A stretch of DNA of 64,000 bases from Nibribacter ruber (GTDB lineage Bacteria > Bacteroidota > Bacteroidia > Cytophagales > Hymenobacteraceae): assembly GCF_009913235.1 (NCBI RefSeq), contig NZ_CP047897.1:1569501-1633500 (forward strand). Reading direction: 5' to 3'. Below, in pieces: positions 8,395-15,757 of this stretch; position 1 is the stretch's first letter, and every line of letters starts with the position of its first letter. The position numbers and the translations under genes are program-made. The notes below the pieces were generated by a model. It was given only the letters and a program-made list of their open reading frames with translations. It ran no database searches and was not told the DNA's origin.

Positions 8395-11300
8395 TTAAAG
8401 TCCGATGTTAACACCAAACGTGAAGGTTCTTGATTGCGGGAAGGTGTAAAAGTCAACGCCAATGGTGGTGTTAGAAGTACCTGCAAAGTTCACTTCTGGG
8501 TCAAAGCCTGGATAGTCTGTGAACGTCACCAGATTTTGGGCCTGTGCAAAAATACGTACGCTGCGCAGTTTGGCTCTCTGGCTGATGGTGCTTGGCAACG
8601 TATAGCCCAGCATCAGGTTTTTTAGACGGGCATACGACCCATCATAAATAAACCGGTCTTGGTTGCTACGGCCGTTTCCGTTCTCATCTAAGTACGTAGC
8701 CCGTGGAATGTCTGTCACGTCCCCTTCTTTTTTCCATCTTCCTTCTACTATGTCCCGCATGTTGTCATCATACACACCCAGGTGTTGCTGGTACTGCATG
8801 GCTGGGTTGGCAATGTCATTGCCTACAGAGAATTGCAGGAAAGCGGTGAGGTCAAAGCCTTTATAAGTGAAGGTGTTGGTGAAACCACCCACAAAGTCTG
8901 GTTGGGCGTTGCCAAGGATGGTCAGGTCATCATCTGTAATGAAACCGTCTCCGTTGGTGTCTACAAAGTTCACGTCGCCGGCCTGGGTGTCAATGTTCCC
9001 GTCCTGGTTGGCGTCTACATACCTGCCGGCATCCACTACCTGCTGAGTAGTAGAGAAGATGCCGTTGGTTTTGAAACCATAGAACGTTCCAATAGGCTCC
9101 CCTTCCCGCAATACCAAAGAGTTACCGCCAAACCCGTAGAAAATATCCTGGCCCTGGTACAGTTCTAACACTTTGTTTCGGTTGAAAGACAAGTTAAAAT
9201 CTGTGTTCCAGGTAAAGCCTTTGTTTTCTGAGGTGAAGTTGACGGTGCTCAAAGTAAATTCAAGGCCTTTGTTCTCTACACTACCAATGTTGGAAGAATA
9301 GCTTCTCAGACCATTCTGAGTAGGAATTGGGCGATTGTACAATAAATCATCTGTGGTCTTAATGTAGTAGTCTACCGCAACGTTCACCCGGTTGGAGAAC
9401 AGCCCCAGGTCAGCACCAATGTTGAACTGCTTGGTTTCTTCCCATTTCAAATCTGGGTTTTCTAATTGACTGTAGGCAATACCCGGTCTGTCAGCATAGC
9501 TGGCAGGGCCAAACAGTCCCAGGAAGGTGAAATCTCCAATCTCCTGGTTACCCGTGATACCATAGCTGGCCCGCAGTTTCAATTCACTAAGAGCAGCTAC
9601 TTCTGGCATGAAGCTTTCTTCCAGGATTCTCCAACCAACAGAGATGGATGGGAAATAACCGAAGCGGTTATTCTTACCGAAACGGGTTGAACCGTCTGCT
9701 CTAAAGTTTAAGCCCAGCAAATACCTGTCTGAGATATTAAAGTTGGCTCTACCAAAGTAAGACAACAAGGCAAATGGCGTGATGGAGTTAGAGCCATTGT
9801 TCACGCTGGTGGCACTGCTCAGGTAGCGGAACCGCTCACTTGGAAAGCCTTGGCCCGTTACAAAGGTTCTGTCAATATCATTCTCCTCCACAGAGGTACC
9901 CGCCAATAAGTTCACGTAACTTGTTGGCGTGAATTCCCAACGGTAATCTGCCGTAGCTTCTAAAAGTCTCTTGCTTACCAGCGTAGAAGTTTTGGTAGCC
10001 GAACCCTGGGTGGCAATGCCCACACTGCCCGGGAAGTTGTCACCGGTATAGCTGCGCTCAGAAAGGTTCAGGACGTCAGCCCCAGCTTTCAGGTTCAGGT
10101 TTAGCCTAGGAAGAAGGGTGTATCTGGCAGAAATGTTACCAATGGCACGCAGGTTTTTGCTTTCATTGTCATTCTCCTTGCCTTCTGCCACCGGGTTGGT
10201 GTAGTAGTAGTTAGGGTAGCTGTAGGTGCCGTCTGGGTAATACACCGGAAACACCGGCGAGGCAGCCAGCGAGTTGGCAAACGGCCCAATTACGGTGTTG
10301 TCACTTACAATACGCTGGTTTTCAGACAAACTTAATTGCACGCCGGCAGAGAAAGATAACTTGTCACTGTAGGAGTGATCCAAGTTCAAACGACCACTGT
10401 AGCGCTCATAGCCGCTGCCTATGATGATACCGTTCTGGTCAAAGTAGTTACCAGACACATAGTACCTGGTTTTGGCATCCCCGCCGCTGGCAGACAGCTC
10501 ATAGTTGCTGATGCGGGCATCTTTCACGGTCACCTGGTCCATCCAGTCAGTGTCTACGCCTTCGGCATCAAAGTCAAGTCCTCCGTAATAGAAATCGCCG
10601 AAATCATTTGGTCCCCATGGATCGTCTTCGCCAAGATAGCCGTCATTGATGAAGGCTTCGCGCATTACTTGCAGGTACTGGGCTGCATTCAGGTAACCCG
10701 GCTTCTTCCACATGTTCTGAATACCAGTATAGGCATTGAAGTTGATGGTGGTTTTGTTGGCCTTCCCGCGTTTGGTAGTGATCAGGATTACCCCGTTGGC
10801 AGCCCGTGAACCGTAGATAGCCGCCGCAGAGGCATCTTTCAAAATGTCCATGGACTCAATGTCTGACGGGCTCAAATCTGAGAGTGCGTTCACAGACTGG
10901 CCCCCGAAGTCTAACTGAGAGTAGTCACCGGTGGTCATGGGCACCCCGTCAATCACGTACAAAGGCTGGTTACTAGCTGAGATAGAGCTAGAACCACGCA
11001 CCCGCACGGTCACCCCGCCCCCTGGCGTACCAGAGTTCTGCGAGATTTGCACCCCGGCTGCCCGTCCCTGCAGGGCTTGGTCCACACCCGCAACGGGCAC
11101 GTTCTCAATGGCAGCAGCATTTACCTGGGTAGTAGCCCCTGTTACCTCGCGGCGCTCCTGGGTACCATATCCAATCACCACTACTTCATTCAAGCTACGC
11201 GCACCCTCAGCCAGGGCAACATTTAAGGTGGCTCCGGTGCCGGCGCTCACCTCTTTGGTATTAAATCCCAGGTAACTGAAAACCAACGTTGGAGACCCAG

Positions 11301-11496
11301 AAACGCTCAAAGAATAGCGGCCGTCTGCGTCTGTACTGGTCCCATTGGTAGTCCCTTTTACTACTACGCTTACGCCCGGCAACGCAGAGCCGTCAGCCGC
11401 AGAAGTGACCCTGCCCGACACAGTTCTTTCCTGCGCCATGGCACTTATACTCAACACGTTGAGCATGACAAACAAAATGAGGAAAAGTCTTTTCAT
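8395..11496 (-). CDS. SusC/RagA family TonB-linked outer membrane transporter
   Basis: The 1033-residue protein has a signal peptide (MKRLFLILFVMLNVLSISAMA), a carboxypeptidase-regulatory-like domain (about 25-105, with VSGRVTSAADGSALPGVSV and YSLSVSG), the SusC motif NEVVVIGYGTQ, a TonB plug (about 115-230, with VRVRGSSSI and NGVILITTKRG) and a 22-strand-type barrel ending in FTFGVNIGL. I start at the ATG at 11496; the TTG six bases earlier is unlikely. With the SusD partner it imports oligosaccharides or peptides by TonB energy. No extracytoplasmic sigma/anti-sigma pair adjoins it. Confidence 0.95.
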   Translation of the reverse strand: MKRLFLILFVMLNVLSISAMAQERTVSGRVTSAADGSALPGVSVVVKGTTNGTSTDADGRYSLSVSGSPTLVFSYLGFNTKEVSAGTGATLNVALAEGARSLNEVVVIGYGTQERREVTGATTQVNAAAIENVPVAGVDQALQGRAAGVQISQNSGTPGGGVTVRVRGSSSISASNQPLYVIDGVPMTTGDYSQLDFGGQSVNALSDLSPSDIESMDILKDASAAAIYGSRAANGVILITTKRGKANKTTINFNAYTGIQNMWKKPGYLNAAQYLQVMREAFINDGYLGEDDPWGPNDFGDFYYGGLDFDAEGVDTDWMDQVTVKDARISNYELSASGGDAKTRYYVSGNYFDQNGIIIGSGYERYSGRLNLDHSYSDKLSFSAGVQLSLSENQRIVSDNTVIGPFANSLAASPVFPVYYPDGTYSYPNYYYTNPVAEGKENDNESKNLRAIGNISARYTLLPRLNLNLKAGADVLNLSERSYTGDNFPGSVGIATQGSATKTSTLVSKRLLEATADYRWEFTPTSYVNLLAGTSVEENDIDRTFVTGQGFPSERFRYLSSATSVNNGSNSITPFALLSYFGRANFNISDRYLLGLNFRADGSTRFGKNNRFGYFPSISVGWRILEESFMPEVAALSELKLRASYGITGNQEIGDFTFLGLFGPASYADRPGIAYSQLENPDLKWEETKQFNIGADLGLFSNRVNVAVDYYIKTTDDLLYNRPIPTQNGLRSYSSNIGSVENKGLEFTLSTVNFTSENKGFTWNTDFNLSFNRNKVLELYQGQDIFYGFGGNSLVLREGEPIGTFYGFKTNGIFSTTQQVVDAGRYVDANQDGNIDTQAGDVNFVDTNGDGFITDDDLTILGNAQPDFVGGFTNTFTYKGFDLTAFLQFSVGNDIANPAMQYQQHLGVYDDNMRDIVEGRWKKEGDVTDIPRATYLDENGNGRSNQDRFIYDGSYARLKNLMLGYTLPSTISQRAKLRSVRIFAQAQNLVTFTDYPGFDPEVNFAGTSNTTIGVDFYTFPQSRTFTFGVNIGL

Positions 11497-11808
11497 ATAC
11501 AATTGTTACAGGTGTTTACTATTTACAAATCACACATCTACCAGAGAAAGAGCGCATCTTTCCTTTGTCACTTTGTCTAAGTTTTGTTCTTCATGAAAAA
11601 GTCATTGATTAGGTTTATCCTATGTACGTATATAGGGCTGGCTACGGTCTTAATTTTTTCACATATTTTCCTTATTAATATTCTATTTAACCGTAATTTA
11701 ATGATTAAAGTGAAAGATGCAAAAGATGATCTGAGCGGGTTTGTCGTTTTAGTTTTCACCGCGTTTTTGACTAGTTTTACACCCATAAGTACCATAACTA
11801 TAAGACAT
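11497..11808. other. Divergent intergenic region, susC / DUF2911
   Basis: About 310 nt of AT-rich DNA between divergent genes that must hold both promoters. The frame of the plus gene stays open upstream to 11584, but that extension is low in coding character. I found no exact TAnnTTTG box. Confidence 0.5.
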
Positions 11809-12684
11809 ATGAAAAAGCACATTCAATTAGCCTGCACGTTGGTTTGCGCCCTGGCCATGTTTCTGGTAAGCACCCAATCCTCTGCCCAGATTAAAATGCC
11901 CGCTGCCAGCCCGGCCGCTACGGTAAAACAAGCGGTTGGCTTGGGAGAGGTGACCGTTGAGTACTCCAGACCCAGCATGAAAGGCCGCAAAATAATGGGC
12001 GACATAGTTCCCTTTAATGGCAAGCTTTGGAGAACGGGAGCCAATGCATCCACTAAGATCACCTTCTCTGAAGACGTCATGTTGGAAGGCAACAAAGTGC
12101 CGGCCGGTCAATATGCCTTGTATACCATCCCTGGTGAGAAAGAATGGACCGTCATCATTCATAAAAACCTGAAACACTGGGGAGACGGTGGCGAGGAATA
12201 CAAGCAGGAAGAAGACCTGGTGCGTTTTAAAGTGAACGCCAAAGACCTGGATGACAAAGTAGAGACCTTCACCATTGGTTTCAATGACCTCACCAACAAC
12301 GGCGCTACCCTGCAAATCATGTGGGACAAAACGCTAATACCAGTTAAAATCACCACAGACGTAGACGCCAAGGTAATGGCCCAGATTCAGGAGAAGGTGA
12401 TCAACGGCACAGACGTAAAACCCGCCATGTATGCCGCCGCCGCCAACTACTACTCAGAGACCAACAAGGACCTGAAGCAGGCGCTTGCCTGGATGAAGAA
12501 AGCCAATGAAAAAGACCCGTTGTTCTACAACATGCACTACCAAGCCAAGATGCAGCTGAAGCTGAAGGACTACAAAGGTGCCAAAGCATCGGCTGAAAAG
12601 TCTTTGGAACTGTCTAAGCAGGCTAAGAACGCAGACTACGTGGCCATGAATGAGAAGCTCCTAGCCGAAATCAAAAACAAATAG
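11809..12684 (+). CDS. DUF2911 domain secreted protein
   Basis: The 291-residue protein starts at MKKHIQLACTLVCALAMFLV, a normal signal peptide; the longer in-frame extension from 11584 would bury it. The DUF2911 domain (about 30-185) shows VTVEYSRPSMKGRKI, LWRTGANAST, VPAGQYALYTIPG and WTVIIHK. The C-terminal 100 residues are helical with TPR-like spacing (ALAWMKKANEKDP, YKGAKASAEKSLEL). Function is unknown; family members are abundant secreted proteins in Cytophagales and Flavobacteriia. The stop codon directly abuts palindrome copy 4. Confidence 0.85.
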   Translation: MKKHIQLACTLVCALAMFLVSTQSSAQIKMPAASPAATVKQAVGLGEVTVEYSRPSMKGRKIMGDIVPFNGKLWRTGANASTKITFSEDVMLEGNKVPAGQYALYTIPGEKEWTVIIHKNLKHWGDGGEEYKQEEDLVRFKVNAKDLDDKVETFTIGFNDLTNNGATLQIMWDKTLIPVKITTDVDAKVMAQIQEKVINGTDVKPAMYAAAANYYSETNKDLKQALAWMKKANEKDPLFYNMHYQAKMQLKLKDYKGAKASAEKSLELSKQAKNADYVAMNEKLLAEIKNK

Positions 12685-12722
12685 CGTTTTTGGCCGCTTT
12701 TGGCCAAAACAAGCCAAAAACG
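12685..12722. repeat. 38-nt palindromic unit, copy 4
   Basis: Core begins on the base after the DUF2911 stop. The inner part differs (GGCCGCTTTTGGCC then AAAACAAGCC). It shares its last two bases with the terminator at 12721-12754. Confidence 0.8.
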
Positions 12723-12754
12723 AAGCCCCGTCAGAATGATCTGGCGGGGCTTCG
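12721..12754. terminator. GC-rich terminator hairpin abutting palindrome copy 4
   Basis: Perfect-to-near-perfect stem CGAAGCCCCG/CGGGGCTTCG with inner TCAGA/TCTGG pairing, between convergent genes. Confidence 0.8.
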
Positions 12755-12778
12755 TTGTATAGGGTGAAAAGAGGAAAA

Positions 12779-13366
12779 TTACATCCAACGCACTTTTTCC
12801 GCTAAGGGAACCACCCGCTTGCCGGCGCTCAGCACCGGTCCCTCTGCATATCCTAAGTACAAAACTCCTAGAACGGTGTCCTCTTCCCGCAGGTGCAGAA
12901 ACTCTTTCATGGCTGGCTTATAGGCCATTCCTCCAGAACCCCAATAAGTGGCTATGCCCAGCGCCGTAGCACCTAAGAGCAGGTTCTGGATGGCGCAGGA
13001 GGTGGCCGCAATTTCCTCTAACGCCGGTATCTTGGGCAAATCGCCGCGGTGCATGTAGGCTACTATCACATGCGAGGCCCTATTTCCCATGTGCAATAGC
13101 TTTTCATAGGTGGTATCCTTAAAGCTATCTGCTGGGGTGTGCGTCTTATACAACTCCGCGTGGGATTGACAAAACTCCTGCACTTTCTCTCTGGCATAGA
13201 CTACAAACCGCCAGGGCTCTGTGTGCCCGTGCGTGGGTGCCCAATCTGCCAGGTCCAAAATAGCATGAATCTGTTCATCAGGGATGAAACGACCGTTCAT
13301 TTTGGGCGGCTTGGTCGTTCTCCGGCCTTGGATGATTTCTTGTAACGTCTGAAAACTAGGATTCAT
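12779..13366 (-). CDS. Nitroreductase family FMN-dependent oxidoreductase
   Basis: The 195-residue protein carries RRTTK near the N-terminus (FMN phosphate-binding RRS-type motif), then LADWAPTHGHTEPWRFVV, a variant of the usual A-P-S-x-x-N-x-Q-P-W segment, and GIATYWGSGGMAYKP with VLGVLYLGY near the end. Such enzymes reduce nitro compounds, quinones or flavins with NAD(P)H. The YdjA-like small subclass fits the length. It starts 19 nt downstream of the symporter stop codon on the same strand and may share its transcript. Confidence 0.85.
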   Translation of the reverse strand: MNPSFQTLQEIIQGRRTTKPPKMNGRFIPDEQIHAILDLADWAPTHGHTEPWRFVVYAREKVQEFCQSHAELYKTHTPADSFKDTTYEKLLHMGNRASHVIVAYMHRGDLPKIPALEEIAATSCAIQNLLLGATALGIATYWGSGGMAYKPAMKEFLHLREEDTVLGVLYLGYAEGPVLSAGKRVVPLAEKVRWM

Positions 13367-13385
13367 GCGATGGCATTAAAGGTTT

Positions 13386-15089
13386 CTACTCGCCAATCAA
13401 GGTGTCTTGTTTCGGCAAAAGAGGCTGCAACAGATACGCAATGCTGATGACCAAGCCACAGCCTATGAGGTTGTACCAGAGGTAGGCGATGGAAGTTGTA
13501 TAGTAGAGCGTAAAGATGATTAATTGAGTAATAACCGCTGCCCAAAAAACCGCGTTGCCCCGCAAAGACTTACAGTAAAACGCCGCCAGAAAGACGCCAA
13601 GAATGGTACCGTAAAAAAGCGAACCCAATATGTTCACCGCCTGAATCAAATTCTCCAACTGTGAGGCAAACAAGGCAAACAGAATGGAAATGGCACCCCA
13701 GCCAATGGTCAGCCACCGGGAGGCGCTCACGTAATGTTCATCTGAGGCATTCTTCACAATGGACCGCTTGTACACGTCTACTACCGTGGTAGAAGCCAGA
13801 GAACTGAACGCCGAGGCCGTGCTGCCCATGGCCGCGCACAACACCACCGCCAACAACAATCCAATCAAGCCCTGGGGCAATTGCTGCGTCACAAAGGTCA
13901 GAAACACATAGTCCGTGTCTTTCAATTCCACGCCCACGTTCTGCCGGTTTACCAAGGCCTGGGCGTCTTTCCGAAGCGCTTTGCGGGTTTCCTCGGCGGT
14001 TTGAGCTTGCTGGGCAGCCTGTTCTACGCCTTGCGCATCATTGGCCTGATGGGCGGTCACCATGGCCAGGGCCGCCTCGCGCTTCTGGTTAAAAGCGGCG
14101 GTGTTCTGGGCTTCTAACTTTTGCCATTCCCCGGCCTGCGCAGAGGCTTCTACTTTAGCCACCTGCTGTTGATTGAAGTACAGCGGCGGTTGGTAAAACT
14201 GATAAAAGACAAACACCATCACGCCCACCATCAGAATCAAGAACTGCATGGGCACTTTCACCAGGCCGTTCATGAGCAGGCCCAAGCGGCTTTGAGCGAT
14301 GGTCTCGCCGCCTAAATAACGTCCCACCTGCGACTGGTCCGTCCCAAAGTACGAGAGCGCCAGAAAGAAGCCGCCAATCAAACCAGACCACAGATTGTAG
14401 CGGTCATTGGGGTTAAAGCTCAGGTCCACCAGGTTCATCTTACCCATCTTGCCCGCCACTACCAGAGCATCAGAGAAACCCACCTGGTCCGGCAACAAAC
14501 GCACCACTACAACCGCCGCCACCAGCATACCGCCCAGCATCACGGTCATTTGCAAGCGTTGCGTCTGGCTTACCGCCTTAGAGCCGCCCACCACCGTGTA
14601 AAACGTCACAATCACGCCAATGAACAGAATGGTGTAAGTCAGGTTCCAACCCAAAATAGCCGACAGGATAATGGCCGGGGCATAAATGGTGATGCCCGTA
14701 GAAAGACCGCGCTGCAACAGAAACAGAAACGCCGCCAAAGAACGGGTCTTCAGGTCAAAGCGTCCTTCCAGGTACTCATACGCCGTGTAGACTTTTAAGC
14801 GGTAATAGATGGGAATGGCCGTGGCAGACAAGACCACCATGGCCAGCGGCAACCCGAAGTAGAACTGAATGAACCGCATCCCGTCCTCAAAGGCCTGCCC
14901 CGGCGTAGAGAGAAACGTGATGGCGCTGGCCTGCGTGGCCATGATAGAAAGGCCCATCATCCACCAACGCTCGGTGTTATCCGCCTTCAGAAACGTGGAC
15001 ATGTCACGGGTCTTGCGGGTTTTCCAGACGCCGTACAAGACAATGAACGCAATGGTGCCCACCAGCACGGCCCAGTCCAGGTAACTCAT
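13386..15089 (-). CDS. Sodium:solute symporter family transporter
   Basis: The 567-residue integral protein has about 13-14 membrane segments and SSS-family signatures: a first helix MSYLDWAVLVGTIAFIVLYG, WWMMGLSIMATQASAITFL near the sodium site, TVVGGSKAVSQT, and AMGSTASAFSSLASTTVVDVY. A long Ala/Gln/Glu-rich soluble loop (about 320-385) interrupts it. I start at 15089, where the ATG overlaps the stop of an upstream 41-residue membrane protein as ATGA. The substrate is unknown; linkage to a PIG-L deacetylase hints at a sugar or amino-sugar. Confidence 0.9.
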   Translation of the reverse strand: MSYLDWAVLVGTIAFIVLYGVWKTRKTRDMSTFLKADNTERWWMMGLSIMATQASAITFLSTPGQAFEDGMRFIQFYFGLPLAMVVLSATAIPIYYRLKVYTAYEYLEGRFDLKTRSLAAFLFLLQRGLSTGITIYAPAIILSAILGWNLTYTILFIGVIVTFYTVVGGSKAVSQTQRLQMTVMLGGMLVAAVVVVRLLPDQVGFSDALVVAGKMGKMNLVDLSFNPNDRYNLWSGLIGGFFLALSYFGTDQSQVGRYLGGETIAQSRLGLLMNGLVKVPMQFLILMVGVMVFVFYQFYQPPLYFNQQQVAKVEASAQAGEWQKLEAQNTAAFNQKREAALAMVTAHQANDAQGVEQAAQQAQTAEETRKALRKDAQALVNRQNVGVELKDTDYVFLTFVTQQLPQGLIGLLLAVVLCAAMGSTASAFSSLASTTVVDVYKRSIVKNASDEHYVSASRWLTIGWGAISILFALFASQLENLIQAVNILGSLFYGTILGVFLAAFYCKSLRGNAVFWAAVITQLIIFTLYYTTSIAYLWYNLIGCGLVISIAYLLQPLLPKQDTLIGE

Positions 15090-15211
15090 GCGTAGGCCTC
15101 CGTCATAAAGTAGAACAGCACAATCAAAAACGCCAACACGCCCAGCACCAGCCAATACATGCCTTTCCAGGTCTTGAAAAACGGCGGCGGGTCAATATCT
15201 CCTTTGGTCAT
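15086..15211 (-). CDS. Small single-pass membrane protein coupled to the SSS symporter
   Basis: This 41-residue ORF begins MTKGDIDPPPFFKTWKGMYW, continues as one hydrophobic helix (LVLGVLAFLIVLFYF) and ends MTEAYA. Its TGA overlaps the ATG of the symporter gene (ATGA), a classic coupling arrangement. The basic, proline-containing N-terminus and single helix resemble small accessory subunits known for some SSS and TRAP-type transporters, but I cannot name a family. A TAnnTTTG box lies about 57 nt upstream. It is likely to be missed by length-filtered annotation. Confidence 0.75.
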   Translation of the reverse strand: MTKGDIDPPPFFKTWKGMYWLVLGVLAFLIVLFYFMTEAYA

Positions 15212-15215
15212 TTTC

Positions 15216-15246
15216 TTGATTGTTGGTTGTTGATTGCTGATTGTTG
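15216..15246. repeat. Period-7 tandem array A
   Basis: Reads on the plus strand as TTGATTG, TTGGTTG, TTGATTG, CTGATTG, then TTG: four heptamers differing at two positions. Lies 5' of the small membrane protein gene. Confidence 0.7.
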
Positions 15247-15267
15247 TTTTCAAGGATAAGAGGATTG

Positions 15268-15275
15268 CAAATCTA
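15268..15275 (-). promoter_or_regulatory. Candidate -7 box (TAGATTTG) for the symporter operon
   Basis: Minus-strand match to TAnnTTTG about 57 nt upstream of the 41-residue ORF start. No -33 box is evident because palindrome copy 5 occupies that position. Confidence 0.3.
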
Positions 15276-15291
15276 CTCCATCCCCTTCTTC

Positions 15292-15329
15292 CGTTTTTGG
15301 TCTATTTTCCGGAAAACAGGCTAAAAACG
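15292..15329. repeat. 38-nt palindromic unit, copy 5
   Basis: Core with arms CGTTTTTGGTCT and GGCTAAAAACG. First of two copies in one 546-nt intergenic region. Confidence 0.85.
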
Positions 15330-15580
15330 ACTTCAATGTGTATTGCCCTTTTTACCACTCCTGCAAGTTTAAGCGAAGCGGCAACTTGCAGGTGATATTA
15401 GGGCGAGTTTTCAAACTTGCCAGTGTCTTTTGCAGACTCACCATCTGGACGCCTGGAAAATCTAGTATGCCCGCGGACACAAGCAGACGCTTGCGCCATG
15501 CTTCCTATTTTTTCTTGTGCCTATATCCTTTACTCACTTTTTAAAATCTCTTATTGCCAAAAAGCGCTGTGTCTAAACAG
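15330..15580. other. Intergenic segment between palindromes 5 and 6
   Basis: No convincing gene. It contains an inverted repeat CCTGCAAGTT/AACTTGCAGG at 15360-15392 with a 13-nt loop, without a T-run. The short plus-strand ORFs here lack coding character. Confidence 0.5.
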
Positions 15581-15624
15581 CTTCATTTTTGGCCTGTTTT
15601 CCGGGAAATAGACCAAAAACGAAG
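15581..15624. repeat. 38-nt palindromic unit, copy 6 (extended)
   Basis: Core 15584-15621, left end CA in place of CG. Outer CTT/AAG pairing extends it. It is downstream of the PIG-L gene stop (minus strand) by about 135 nt. Confidence 0.8.
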
Positions 15625-15757
15625 GTTACTCTTAGCTGCGGCCCATTAAGCTTTCCCACAAGTTCTCCCGGCACAAGCCCGGCATGTCCCACCGTCAGGA
15701 TGACAAATGTGAGGAAGAGTGAAGCCACCGCCCTAAAATTCCTGATTCCAGATTCTA

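Noticed and set aside
7009-11496. SusC/SusD pair as part of a polysaccharide utilisation locus
   Set aside because: No glycoside hydrolase, lyase, sulfatase or hybrid sensor adjoins it, so no glycan target can be claimed.
11584-11808. N-terminal extension of the DUF2911 gene with extra membrane helix
   Set aside because: The signal peptide starting at 11809 would become internal, and the upstream DNA is AT-rich with poor coding character.
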